From Cymodocea nodosa (lineage: Eukaryota > Streptophyta > Magnoliopsida > Alismatales > Cymodoceaceae), in the NCBI GenBank assembly GCA_036874045.1, contig CM072342.1:3928501-3992500 (forward strand): a stretch of 64,000 nt of DNA, read 5' to 3'. Within the stretch, counting starts at the first letter, position 1; the number at the start of each line of letters is the position of its first letter. Shown one piece after another: positions 37,336 to 48,784 of the stretch. Position numbers and translations under genes: made by a program. The notes beneath the pieces were generated by a model, which did no database searches, was not told the DNA's origin, and was given only the letters and a program-made list of their open reading frames with translations.

Positions 37336-37371
37336 TTGGAGTTTAAAAAAATTGTATCCCACCCTTAAGTT

Positions 37372-37388
37372 CCCCCCCCCCCCCCCCA
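37372..37388 (+). repeat. Poly(C) run
   Basis: About 17 consecutive C bases. Length is likely polymorphic or affected by sequencing error. Confidence 0.9.
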
Positions 37389-37839
37389 CTAAAATGATAT
37401 TAACAACTAACAAAGCATAATAAGTAATATGTAAAATACAAAATATGCATTAGATATGCCAAAATAAATGGTTTAAGTGGCTCAACATTAAATATTAACA
37501 AAAAAGCATCAAATTGTGTTTCCATTTCTCATTGGATTTTAATCATTTTAGCACCTTTTTACATTTAAATCCTGAAAATGCTATTAACTTAGAAATCACA
37601 ATAGAACACATGATTTATCATTTGGCAGTCTAGAAAAATTCGCAAAACACTCCATAAAATTTCACAATTTGATGATTAACAGTAGAATAGTAATTTGGAC
37701 TCTACCACACTCTGAAAGACCAAAAGGTAATAATGATTGTTGCTTACCATTTAACTAGCACTACTTTAGAATAATACTAGTTTATGAACAAAAAAGGGGG
37801 AGTTGAGTTGGCCTGAACTCTCATGCACATTGGAAGTTT

Positions 37840-38190
37840 GATTCAACTGAATGGGTGTCGATGCTGTAGCCAAGCTCTTGAAGTTGAAGCAGGAAAGAAA
37901 TCTAGAGGAGTACCACCAAGTTTTTGAAAGGTTGAGCAACCAAGTGGAAGACTTGTTGGAACACCTGCATCTCAATGTTTACCTCAGTGGGCTTAAAGAG
38001 AAGCTTCAATACAATGTACGATCCTTTTGTCCGGAGACCAAATGTGAGGCAATCGATCTGGCTACTTACCAATCCCAGAAATCCCATAGTAAGAAGAGGA
38101 ATGAACCGTTGAGCATATATAAAAGAGGGTACTTAGGAGAGTACAGAAATGAGGAGGAAGGGCACTCGAAGTTCAAACAAATTTCTTGAG
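37840..38190 (+). pseudogene. Ty3/gypsy gag fragment
   Basis: Encodes a retrotransposon capsid-type segment: the open stretch with NLEEYHQVFERLSNQV and YLSGLKEKLQ fits the helical gag core of chromoviral Ty3/gypsy elements. No start or zinc knuckle is preserved. It is part of the element at 34152-42755. Confidence 0.75.
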
Positions 38191-38428
38191 AGGAGATGGA
38201 GAGGAAAAGACTACAGGATTTGTACTTCCATTGTGATAGACAATGAGAGAAGGGGCATTGTTGTAAGAAGGTTAAGCTCCTGCTACTTACCATGGGAGAA
38301 GAAGAAGCCCTTGAAGATGAGGAGGGAGCAGAAGCTCTCTCGGTGGTTGAAATCTTGTTACATGCAATTACAAGACAACTTACATTGAAGACCATGAGAG
38401 AGACCTAGGGAAGATTGAGGGTTAGAAG

Positions 38429-38692
38429 GTGCTAGCACTGTTGGACATGGGAAGTACACATAACTTCCTATCATTTTCAAGGGCAATACAGTTGGATTGC
38501 CTCATCCAGTTGGTGGAGAACTTTTCAATTAAGGTGGCTACTGACAGTTTCATTACTTACCTAGGGTTGTACCCTAAGTTAGAGATACAAAAGCAAGGAC
38601 TAACAATAATGGAGGATTTTTATATTATGGAATTGCAACCCTACAATGTCCTTTTAGGCATGGATTGGCTGGAAGGGTTGGGAGAGGTGTGA
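38429..38692 (+). pseudogene. Ty3/gypsy aspartic protease fragment
   Basis: Encodes the pepsin-like retroviral protease fold. It shows the active-site motif DMGSTHNFLSF (Asp at about 38444) and the conserved VLLGMDWL near its end (about 38650-38675). The frame is open for 87 codons, longer than other parts of this decayed element. Confidence 0.8.
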
Positions 38693-41600
38693 TGGAATTT
38701 TAGAAATAAAATCATGAGGTTTCATGTCAAAACACAGGGCTAAGAATTGTGTAGATCACGAGAAAGTCAGTTAATCGAAAATGAGCATAGGTGTAATAAA
38801 CTATTGCAATGGGGAGCTTAGGTTTACACAATGGCGGGTGTTACAGTAGGGCAACATTGCGACTGGCATGCCAAATAGGGGGAAAATTCAAAACTAATTA
38901 GATGTAGATTTGATCAGTCCACTTCTGAGGCACACCTAGGTCTTCGAGATCCCAAGCACCCTGCCTCCCATTAAGAGGTACAATCATTGTAATCCATTGA
39001 AACCTAAAAAATCAACTGTTGAATTATTAGCCCTACTGCCACTTCCCAAAATAGAAGAAGGTGATTGAAGACAATTTAGTACTTTTAAGAAATGGATTGG
39101 ATTGATCAGGGACAATAACAGCTCCTATGCTGCCCTAATTCTTTTAGTAAAAAGGAAAAATGGGGAATGGAGGATGTGTATTGACTATAAGGATCTAACC
39201 CAACAAACAATGAATGACTAATATCCCATACCCCTTATAAATGACCTGTTGGATGGATGAACTAGGAAGAAGTTGCATATACTCTAAGTTACATTGGAGG
39301 TTCAGTTACCGTTAAGTATAGATGAATGAGGAGGATGTGCACAAAATAGCCTTTAAGACACACAATGGACACTATGAATTCTTGGTAATACCCTTTGCAC
39401 TTAAAAATGCACCCTCCACCTTCTAATTAATGATGAACAACATCTTTAAGAAATACATACGTTAGCACATGTTAGTTTTTTTTTATGATATACTAGTGTA
39501 CAACAAGAGCTGCCAATAACACTTGTGACATCTTAATACCATACTATAGTTGATGATAGAACACAGATTATATGCTAAATAGAATAAGTGCATTCTTGGG
39601 ATTAGTAAAGTTAAGTACTTAGACTACAAGATCTTAGCTAATGATGTATTAGTAGAAAGAGAGAAATTGGAAGCCGTATAGAGGTGGCCACCCCCAACAA
39701 ACATCAAGGAATTAAGGGGGTTTTTTAGGGTTAACTAGGTACTATAGATGTTTTATTGCCAAGTATGATATCTTGGCCTTCCCCTTAATAGGTCTCCTCA
39801 AGAAAGGTGCATTTGATTGGAGTGAAGCAACACAGGCAACATTTGATCACCTCAAGCATATCATGTTGCAAGTATCTATCCTGGCCCTACCTGACTACAC
39901 TACCCCATTTGAGATAGAATGTGACGCATGCAAGGAGGGGATATGTGTTGTGTTTATGATAAAAGGAAAGTCCATCACTTACCTCAATCAGGTTTTCAAA
40001 TGCAAACATCAAAATCTTCTTATCTATCAAAAGGAGCTTTAGGCACATGCAATGATCATCTAGAAGTGGCACAATTATTTGTTAGACACTTCATTCATTA
40101 TTAGAACAGACCATCAAGCACATCCTTGAGTAGAGGGTGCACAATGAGGCATTGTAGAAGTGGGTGTGTAAATTCATAAGCCTAAATTTTTCACTGTAAT
40201 ACAAAAAGGGAGCATAGAATCAAGCAGTAGTTGCCAATTGGAGATTCAAGTCATAACCAATCCACAAGCAACTTAATTCTACAAAGTTCAAAGGACATAT
40301 GAGGAGGATGAATATCTAAGGCTGAAATTGCAGGATTGTATTGAAGGAAAGCTGAATGCACAGAAATTCTAGATGAAGAATGGACTGATCTTCAAGGAGG
40401 GGAGACCCTTGTTACATGACTAACACTCCTCTAACCAAGGCACTCATAAAGGAGATGCATGACTCCAAGATAGAAGGGCATGACAATTACAAAAGAACAA
40501 TAGCAACAATCAAGTGAAATTTTTATTAGAAATGGATGATTGAGGAGATTAAAGAATATGTCAAACACTGCCACACTTGCCAATAATGCAAGAGCATCCA
40601 CCTAAAAATAGCCAATCTATTACAACCCTTGCTTACACTTGAACACACTTAGGAGGATGTCTCAATGAACTTCATCAATGGCTTACCTTGCTCTAAAGGA
40701 CATACGACTATCATGGTAGTAGCAGATAGACTAAGCAAGTACATCTATTTTATCAGCCTAAAGCACCCTTATATAAATCTTTACAGCTCACATAATTAAA
40801 TTGCATGGAATACCATTGTCCATAGTTAGTGACTATGACACCATTTTTACTAGTCAATTCTAGAAGGAAGTCTTTGCTTAAATGGGTACTAGATTATACA
40901 TGTCAATGGCATACCACCCCACATTCGATGAACAAAGCGAAGTAGTCAATCAGTGTCTTGAATCCTACCTACGATGCTTCTGTCACATTGGGCCTACGGA
41001 TTGGTTCAAATGCCTACATTAGGTAGAATACAACTATAACATCGCTCAACACATCACCATTAGAATGTCTCCTTTTGAGGCTATATATACAGCAAGCTAC
41101 CACCCACCCTACTCATGTATGTGCTAGACACAATAAGGGATGAGAAAGTAGTGCTGGAAGTGAAGTCAAGAGATAAAATTCTGCACACCCTCAAACACCA
41201 CCTTAATCAAGCTCCAAATAGGATGAGACAATTGGTTGATAAGGGGCAACACAAGGTAAGCTTTAATGTAGGGTGATGGGTGTATGTCAAACTCCAATCC
41301 TTTTGCTAGTCGTCAACAAAGGAATGGGTAAAACAGAAATTACAGCCCAAGTACTATGCTCCTTATAAAAACATCAATAAAATAGGACTTGTTGCATATG
41401 AACTGCAACTCCCCAACACCGCTAACATCCACCTGATCTTCCACGTTTTGCTTCTCAAGTTGTACCACAGGGATGCGCCTATCTAGTCACCACTAGGAAT
41501 TCTCTCACAAATTTAGGAGGAGCCAATGCATCCATTGAAGCTAGTAGGATGTCAAGTAATAAAGCACAGAGGTCGAGCTATGACTCAATTACTCATCAAT

Positions 41601-41709
41601 GAGGGTAGGGTGACTATATCACAACTTCCTAGATCAATTATCAAGAGTTCATGGATCGTCATCTTGATTTTGAGTCTGAGGTTGAACTCTTGAGAAGAGA
41701 GAGAGGTGA

Positions 41710-42755
41710 TGATAGGATTGAAGAGCCACAAGCTGTAGAAACCAAACCATGGAGGATGAATATGAGGATATCAAGCTAGATTTTGCAAAAGACTAAGATT
41801 TTTGAATTTCACTTTAATCAGGTGCTTGCCTTGTCTAGACCTACTTAAGGATCTGACTACCATTGTAACAAGACTATTTAGGAGAGGCTTGTGCAATCAA
41901 AATCTAACGAAAATGAATTCATTTTCCATCAGATTTCGATTGGAGTTTGTTTGTGCATAAACAAAATTCATTTTTTAACAAAAATTGAATTCTATCTCCA
42001 GTTGAACTTTGAGAAAAAAATTTCCTAAGTCCTGAATTTGAAATCCTCCAGAATTTAAATTACAATAATGATTTTAACTAAAATCTTATTTTGTTGTAGT
42101 GACATGATAATCCTATTTTACAATTTCAACTAAGATATTTTACTTTTGAATTTTTTGATCTCAAGAATAATCATGGAATACATAGACGTAGATATATACT
42201 TATATTTTTGCATATACTTGGTTTTGATAAATGATATTTACTTAATTAATTGATGATATATAAAGATCTAATTTTATAACATGTTAATTAATTAATGTAA
42301 ATAATTAATTCATTAGTTAATTACATTTTGATTAATTACTTCAATTTATTAATTAAGAATTTTATTGAAAATCAATTCTATCATATGCACAAACATCTAA
42401 ATTTCAATTTTTGTCAAATTATTGAATACGTACAAATATTTAAATTTCAAATTCTATTTCTATCAAATTCCCAAAACTTCAAATTTCATCAAAATTCAAA
42501 TTCTGTAAGATTCAATGTTGAGTGCACAAACAAACCCTTAAACTCATGATTATGGTTATGGAAGAATTAAAATGATGGAATATAAGACTTAATTAGTTCT
42601 ACTAAGTCTATCCATCATATCACTTGTGTTATTCCTCTCTTCTAGGTTTTTTTTTTGTCTTCCACTTGTTCACCCTACTACACCCACGATGCTCATCTAA
42701 ACTTGCCGACAAACAACCAGTATGGTGATAGACAGGGAATGTTCCAAGCATATCA
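41710..42755 (+). repeat. Right (3') LTR of the gypsy element
   Basis: 1046 bp including a 657-bp MITE and its duplicated TTA. Without them it is about 386 bp, nearly the left LTR length. The two LTRs differ by many substitutions, so insertion is old. Confidence 0.85.
41881..42537. mobile_element. Tourist-like MITE nested in the right LTR
   Basis: A 657-bp insertion. The left end GGAGAGGCTTGTGCAATCAA and the reverse complement of the right end (GGGTTTGTTTGTGCACTCAA) form imperfect inverted repeats. It is flanked by TTA at 41878-41880 and 42538-42540. The left LTR of the same retrotransposon has the empty site, with a single TTA in CTATTTAAACTC. The TTA duplication and the GGG-start ends place it with PIF/Harbinger (Tourist) elements. 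No coding capacity. Confidence 0.9.
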
Positions 42756-43997
42756 AAATTCCAAGTTTTAAGTGCATATTTAAGAAGATTGAAATCATAG
42801 AAAAATGTTTACCAATCTTATGCACCAAAGTTGTATTAGCCAAAGCATCAACCAATCCATTTTCCTTTCTATAGATATGCTTTAACTATGAGAATAGGAA
42901 ATGTAACTAATTGTAGAATTCCTTAGCTTACTGATACCTGTAATGTTAGGCATTGAGCATATCCACAACTTTCATTTTGCACCTAAATGTTATGCTTGCA
43001 TGGATCATCAATTATAATGATAAATTTAATAGGTCATTATTTAATTCATACTTTTTGAAGCTAAGGAAGTGTAATCAATGAAAGGAGACTAGTATCACAA
43101 TAAAAAAAGGTAAAGACACAAGACTTACATAAACAAGGAATGATCTCTTCACTCATAATCAATTAATTTCAAGGTAAATGTTCACATATTAATTATTTTG
43201 AAACTGGGAGGAGAAATGAAACTTTTATCTTTTGATTTGTTTTTTGGCTATTTCACTATTAATCAACATCACAAGTTAATAATGTTAATGCCCAGACTAA
43301 GGTAGGGTATTTAAATAACAAATTTGAAATAAGAAGGGTATTAAAATAACATTAAGAATAAGAAAAGTATATTAAGAATTATCAGGAACAAAGGGTATTG
43401 CAAAAAAAAGAATACAAATAAAAAATCTAAGACTACCTTTCCTTAAAGTATTTCATATTTTTCATAAATAAGATGCAATTTAACAGAAAGCCAAAAATTA
43501 AATATTGTGATATTTGAGATGCAGTCTCATAATATTGCATAAATTTGAATAACGACCCTATGAATTGGTAATGGTAATAAATTGTGGAGCACGTAACAAT
43601 CTTTCAGAAAAATAAGAAGTGGATATACCCATATGGGAGGACAGGAAAGGATATAGAATTAAATATCCAGCTATCAAGGACTTCAGTCTGCTAAGAAGTT
43701 TCTACTATTCCAGATTTTATAAGCAACAAATCAAATAAAAAATCATTCTTATTACAACTAAATTAATACACACAATATATGTGAAAACCTTTCTTAGTAC
43801 AACTAAAGTTTTCTGAGTCTATGACCAATGTCTACGGTTCCAAAATCTTTGTTGCAAGTAGGGCTGTCTTACAGCCAACCCGAACAGGGATACAAAACGA
43901 TTTCAATCAAGAACTTAAACTCTAACAAGAATTCTAGATTTCACAAATATTTAACATTGTATTCCCTACTTTTAATATACAAGAACAGTTGTGATCA
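42756..43997. other. Intergenic region 3' of the PPR gene
   Basis: AT-rich sequence between the gypsy element and the PPR stop codon. It presumably includes the PPR 3' UTR just below 43998. No gene or complete repeat was recognised. Confidence 0.55.
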
Positions 43998-46879
43998 TTA
44001 GTTATGCCGCACATGTCTCTTTTGGACATTCATATATCTTGGATGATATCTAAATGAATGTGCAGGAATATGCTGAAGCATCAAAGCTCTGGTTTTCCCA
44101 TCTGGTTTAAGTCCATATGACTGCATCTTTCCATACAACTTCTGTGCTAACGTGATCTTACCTCTTAGGCAAAATCCATGAATAAGTGCATTATAGAGGG
44201 AAACGTTTGGCTCAATGTGCTGCATATGATATGATAAACACATTAGAACATGGCTAAATACTATATACCAACATTACAAAAACATACTCATTATGTAGCA
44301 TAACATTACCATGTGGATGGCTAATATCATGTAAGACATCTTAAATTATTATTATTGTTAGTGTTAGTATTATTAGTCATTATAAATGCAACCTTTATTA
44401 ATAATGGTAGTGATTTTTATGTTCACTATGATTTAAACTTTAGCAGCAACTATAAGTATCGTTGCTCCTAGCCAATTAAGCTATTGCAGTTAATTGATTA
44501 TAAATGCAACCACTGTGTTAATCAAGAATAATTTCCTTTTTTACTCTAAAATAGTATCAACAACCCATTTCAGGTCACCATCCATCACCTCCAAGCCATT
44601 GTTTGTTATTTCCAGGGCATCTTGGCATCTGCCATCAGGCTTTGGCTACTACACAACATCTGAGGGTGGATTCAATAGGTACTAGGGCGTGAGTCTGCTC
44701 TCCTTGTATAAGGATCTTTATGCCTCCTTTGTTCATCCTAGTTGCCAGAATCTTTCCTGCAATTACAGAGACCCTAGGTGTGAATGTCTACCCTTTATTC
44801 AGGCATTGTTTCATTGTAACCACCTGCCATTATCATTATTGCTATTAACTTTTCTCATATTTGTTGTGTGATGGCATCCTCTACTAAGAAATTGAATGCT
44901 GAAAACTACCTTTTGTGGGTCATAGCCTACATGGTTTCCCTTAGTGCCCATCAAAAATTAAACACATAATTATCAAAGAATTTAATTATGAACATTATTT
45001 GCTACGATTGTGATGTCATCTTCTAGCTTGCAAATAATATGAAACTATAGCATTGGATGTCATGTTTCTCACTCAAATAAACAAAAGATGGGACGCATTG
45101 AACTATTGAAGAAAGTGTATCATAAGAAGTAAAACTTATATGTTTGAAATATATGAGCACTTTTTCTCAACAAGGTGTTTGCTCAATCCAAGAGTTGTAC
45201 ATCTCTCCATGCTCTATGAATATTGTACCCAATGTGAAAACTCTTTGACAGCATCACGAGGGATTGTTTGCAGTTCTTTCTCATTATTTCAATTGAGTAC
45301 ATGATGATGTAAAATTTCTGTAAAAAAAAATTACAGGAAGAAAAAAACTTTTATTTACCTCCAATATGTACTCCACTTCAGTCCAGAGAGATCCCCAGAT
45401 GCAGGCCCTTATCAGTGTCAAATATGTAAATGTATCTGGAGGGATTTTTTCATGTATCATATGATAGTAAACTTCCAAGGCAATCTTTGGTTTCCTTGCA
45501 TTCTCACAACAATGAATAACAATGTTGTAAATAGCAGCTGACATCTCTATTTCAGTTGCTTCCATCTGCCATAACAACTGCAAAGAACGATCCCACAAAC
45601 CAAGTTTCTGACAAGACATGAGAGCTGTTTGATACAGATGAACGTTGAGTTCAGCCCTCTTCAGTTTGCTAATTCTCTCAAACAACCGAACACAGTCAGC
45701 ATATCGTTTGCACCTATAAAGAGCATTAAGCAGAGCATTCCATGTATATGCATCAGGACTGTGTCCTGACGATTTCAGGAGACAATAAATACTAAATGCA
45801 TGGTCAACCTCCCCAACCTTCCCGAGACAGTTGATCACTGAATTAAAGACAATGATGTTCGGCCTGACACCTGTTTCCAACATTCTCCCTAAAACTTTAA
45901 GAGCTAAATCCCACTTTCCTTCCCTCGTGCAAGATGAAATTATAGCTTTCATGACATCCTCTCCAGGCTCATATCCAGAGTCAATCATTTCAGAGTAAGC
46001 AGCAAGTGCCAGCTCTGTTTGACCACACTGCACGAAAGTGCTCACCAACAAGGAATATGTAACTTTCGTTCCACAGAAACCATTCTCCTTGAGTTTTCTC
46101 CACATCCTTTCTGCATCATTCCACATCCTTTGTTTCGCACAAACTGATATCATTGTGTTGTAAACAATCACGTCAAAACTCTTGTACGACATCCCATCTC
46201 GTTCCATGTCGTCAAGCATCCTCAGAGCAAACCCAGCGCCTCGCACACTCGCAGCCTCTTTGAGTATTAGACTGCACGTGTGCCCCGTACCAATATCTTT
46301 CTTCCGCATAACCTCAAACACTTTGAACGCATCATCGAAAGATGCATTCCGCAGGATGCAAGACATGAGTGAGTTACAAGCATGTGAGCTTGGTTTAAGG
46401 CCCGCCACTTCCATCGAGAAGAACAGCTCCAATGCACTCCTGATCTTGTTGGATCTGCTAAGTCTCAATATCCTTTCTGACAAAATTCCTTCGTCCGTCT
46501 CTTCCAAGAAGTGCAGGTTATTCATCTCCAAAAGACACGGTGCCGTCTCGGAACCACTTCCCCGTTCCCCTTCGATAACCGAAGCATCATCGACACCCAT
46601 TTCCAACGCACGACAACCCAAATCATATCGACTGTCTCTTCCCAAAATAGACGGTGCATCTTTTCCAACGCCCCGCATCAAACACCTTACGGGCGTCACC
46701 GACTTGCGGACTTCCCCACAACTCGCAGGCATCACCACCAACACCACGGGTAAGCGGAGGGAAACAGAACATCGTGCCGCACCGACACTGGTCTTTCCAT
46801 ACAAGGATTGGTTCATTCCTGAACAAAGCCCATTAAGAGATAGTGCTGTGGAACAACACCTCGACAATACTTCCTCCAT
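43998..46879 (-). CDS. P-class PPR protein, EMB2076 type
   Basis: RNA-binding pentatricopeptide repeat protein. Exons 45359-46879 (507 codons) and 43998-44219 (73 codons plus stop) join in phase 0 with GTAAAT donor and TGCAG acceptor, giving 580 residues. After a Ser/Arg/Cys-rich N-terminus that could be an organelle transit peptide, about ten 35-residue repeats run from about residue 140 to the end (RSALELFFSMEVAGLKPSSH is the first clear one). There is no E, DYW or SMR domain. The order and sequence of the repeats, especially TFTYLTLIRACIWGSLWTEV and the last exon with NVSLYNALIHGFCLRGK and GLKPDGKTRALMLQ, match my memory of Arabidopsis At3g29290 (EMB2076), an embryo-essential protein. The RNA target is unknown. 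The last exon is short and separated by a 1.1-kb intron. Confidence 0.92.
44220..45358 (-). other. PPR gene intron with possible copia debris
   Basis: A 1139-bp intron. On the plus strand near 44870-45000 there is MASSTKKLNAENYLLW, then AYMVSLSAHQKL. This resembles the start of copia-type gag proteins, which often read LNGxNYxxW near the N-terminus. About 300 bp upstream could be LTR-derived sequence. It is decayed and no LTR boundaries were seen. Confidence 0.4.
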
Positions 46880-48347
46880 ATGCTCAGTAATATGTGTGCA
46901 ATAATTATGGGTTTAAGCCCAACAATCGACTCCCATTCACCGAAAAAAGAATGGGGATTTGTTGTTGCGGTTCCTGCGAAGAGGATAGAGAAAGACGACG
47001 ATGCGCCGACACCTCCCCAGCCTCTCCGTTCTCGGCCAAGTCAAGAAGATTAAATGGTTGGAGCATATATGCAGGGTAAAATCAACTTGATCGGATGGCT
47101 GGATACGTGTTATGTCAGCATACGTGTAACCATCGAATAGAGAAGGAGAGGATGAAGTGATCTTTACCTACAAAGGAGCATCCTTTTTGCTCAAAGATGT
47201 AGACTTCGGTTACTTCAACTTGGTCCAACGAGACGATGATCGAAGATACTCGATGCGGTGCTTATTAGATGATTGGTTGATCTTTTAGAGTAATATTTTA
47301 AACCATAATAAATGATATCAAAGTCAGTATAATCTAAATTAAATCTTAAAAAATGGTAATTTAAAGGATTGAAATAGTGTGTAAATGTTTAAAGTAAGCT
47401 ATCAAGAGTCTACTCGTCGGAAGGGATAACTTTAAAGTTAAAATGACACCTAAGTGGGTCACTGACAAGAATGTCAAGGTAGATAATATGGTGAAATTAT
47501 TGTAAATTATTAAACATGGGATCGATAGTTTCACATTGATGTTATCGAATGTTAATGTGAACTTGAAATGGAATGGAACTCTCTCTCTCTTGTGAAATCG
47601 ATCTTTTAAGGCAAACTCTCAACTGTAACAGGTAAAATGTTGAAAAGTCATGGAACAAACCATTTAAATAAGCATATGAAAGATAAACATCTACATGTAT
47701 TTGCCAACAGAAAGGTTAGTATTGATCATGTTGGTTTTCAACAATACGGTAGAAATCCTAAACCTTCGATTGCCACCTGTAACATAAGAAAAGGATTGTT
47801 TCAACAATTATGAGGAAGAGAAAGAGAAATTGTATGTTATACTTGATAACCTTGCCTGTAGTGTTTGTCTTAACATGTAGACTTCCTTTGCTCCAAACAT
47901 GCCTTCCTTTGCTCTCATCATATTAATGATAACTGTAATTGCAAAAGGAAATTCTCAACTTTCATACAAGTCGTGTACCTTACACCACCTCTGCACTTTC
48001 TAAGATGATCATGGGAAAACCATATAAATGAGTCGTGATAGGAATATCATGTACATTGCTTTTGACAATTGTTCTACAAATGATGCCATAGCTAGAGATC
48101 TAATCAAGCTTACTCCCAATAGTGATTTCTTTCAACTTTCCATATTTTTCTTGCCAGGTGTGTGACGCCTGTCCATCAATATTTGCGTACAACAATGTAT
48201 TCGCATATACGGCTGCATTTGTAGTTTACTCCAACAATGTCTATTGCCATTTTGAGCAAAAATCAAGTGTTTTTGAAATCCATTTCTAGGAACATTGAAG
48301 TTTTTTGCAGGTGAACTCGTACATAAATGCAAAAGTTGAACTTTGGT

Positions 48348-48369
48348 CGCTGTGTGTGTGTGTGTGTGA
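48348..48369 (+). repeat. (TG)n microsatellite
   Basis: About eleven TG units. Confidence 0.9.
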
Positions 48370-48752
48370 TATACTTTGATTTAACTTTGCTTTCTGAGCT
48401 TCAAGAAAATGTAAATCATTTAAAAACTCTTAATCCAAGCTGTATAGGGAACCCCTTCACTCCAATTATGCTGAGTGGGTGAGGTTCCAACTCTGAAAAA
48501 AGTGGATGTACAAGCAAATGGCTAATTTAATTAAATATCCAAATACTTCACTAGATTAAAAATAGCACAAAAATAATATGCGGCAATGGGTCCGACACTG
48601 TTGTTGAAGTATGGACAACAAGATTTCTTGGGAAATCTGGAGATATCACATCAATTCTTAAATGACTCATTCAAGGAAAATAAAGTTTGTAACTACTAAT
48701 AACAAGATAACGTAGTTAATCAACTATCCAATTATAAGAAATGGAATTTTAG

Positions 48753-48756
<4 letters not shown>

Positions 48757-48784
<28 letters not shown>
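48757..48784 (+). repeat. Poly(A) run
   Basis: About 28 consecutive A bases. It could be a retroposon tail, but no retroposon body was recognised to its left. Confidence 0.85.

Larger units (their letters stand above)
34152..42755 (+). mobile_element. Ty3/gypsy LTR retrotransposon, decayed
   Basis: Both LTRs begin TGATAGGATTGAAGA and end AAGCATATCA (34152-34544 and 41710-42755). After the left LTR is a degraded initiator-Met primer-binding site (near 34548-34562, ATCAGAG core). Before the right LTR is a purine tract (about 41693-41707). Coding order on the plus strand: gag (37840-38190), protease (38430-38690, DMGSTHNF and VLLGMDWL), reverse transcriptase (about 39050-39480), RNase H (about 39770-40080), integrase (about 40400-41100) and a terminal GPFxxI / chromodomain-like tail (about 41340-41480). 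Numerous stops and frameshifts make it inactive. Candidate target duplication AGTTT (34147-34151 and 42764-42768) leaves eight unexplained bases at the right. Two nested elements enlarge it. Confidence 0.85.

Noticed and set aside
46182-46904. 240-codon plus-strand open frame opposite the PPR exon
   Set aside because: Antisense shadow; the minus strand carries clear PPR repeats.
46954-47079. Short plus-strand frame starting MGICCCGSC, reminiscent of an acylated N-terminus and followed by a GT
   Set aside because: It lies in the 5' region of the PPR gene, lacks the Ser/Thr usual at position 6 of myristoylation sites, and could not be joined in frame to the remorin exons with any confidence.
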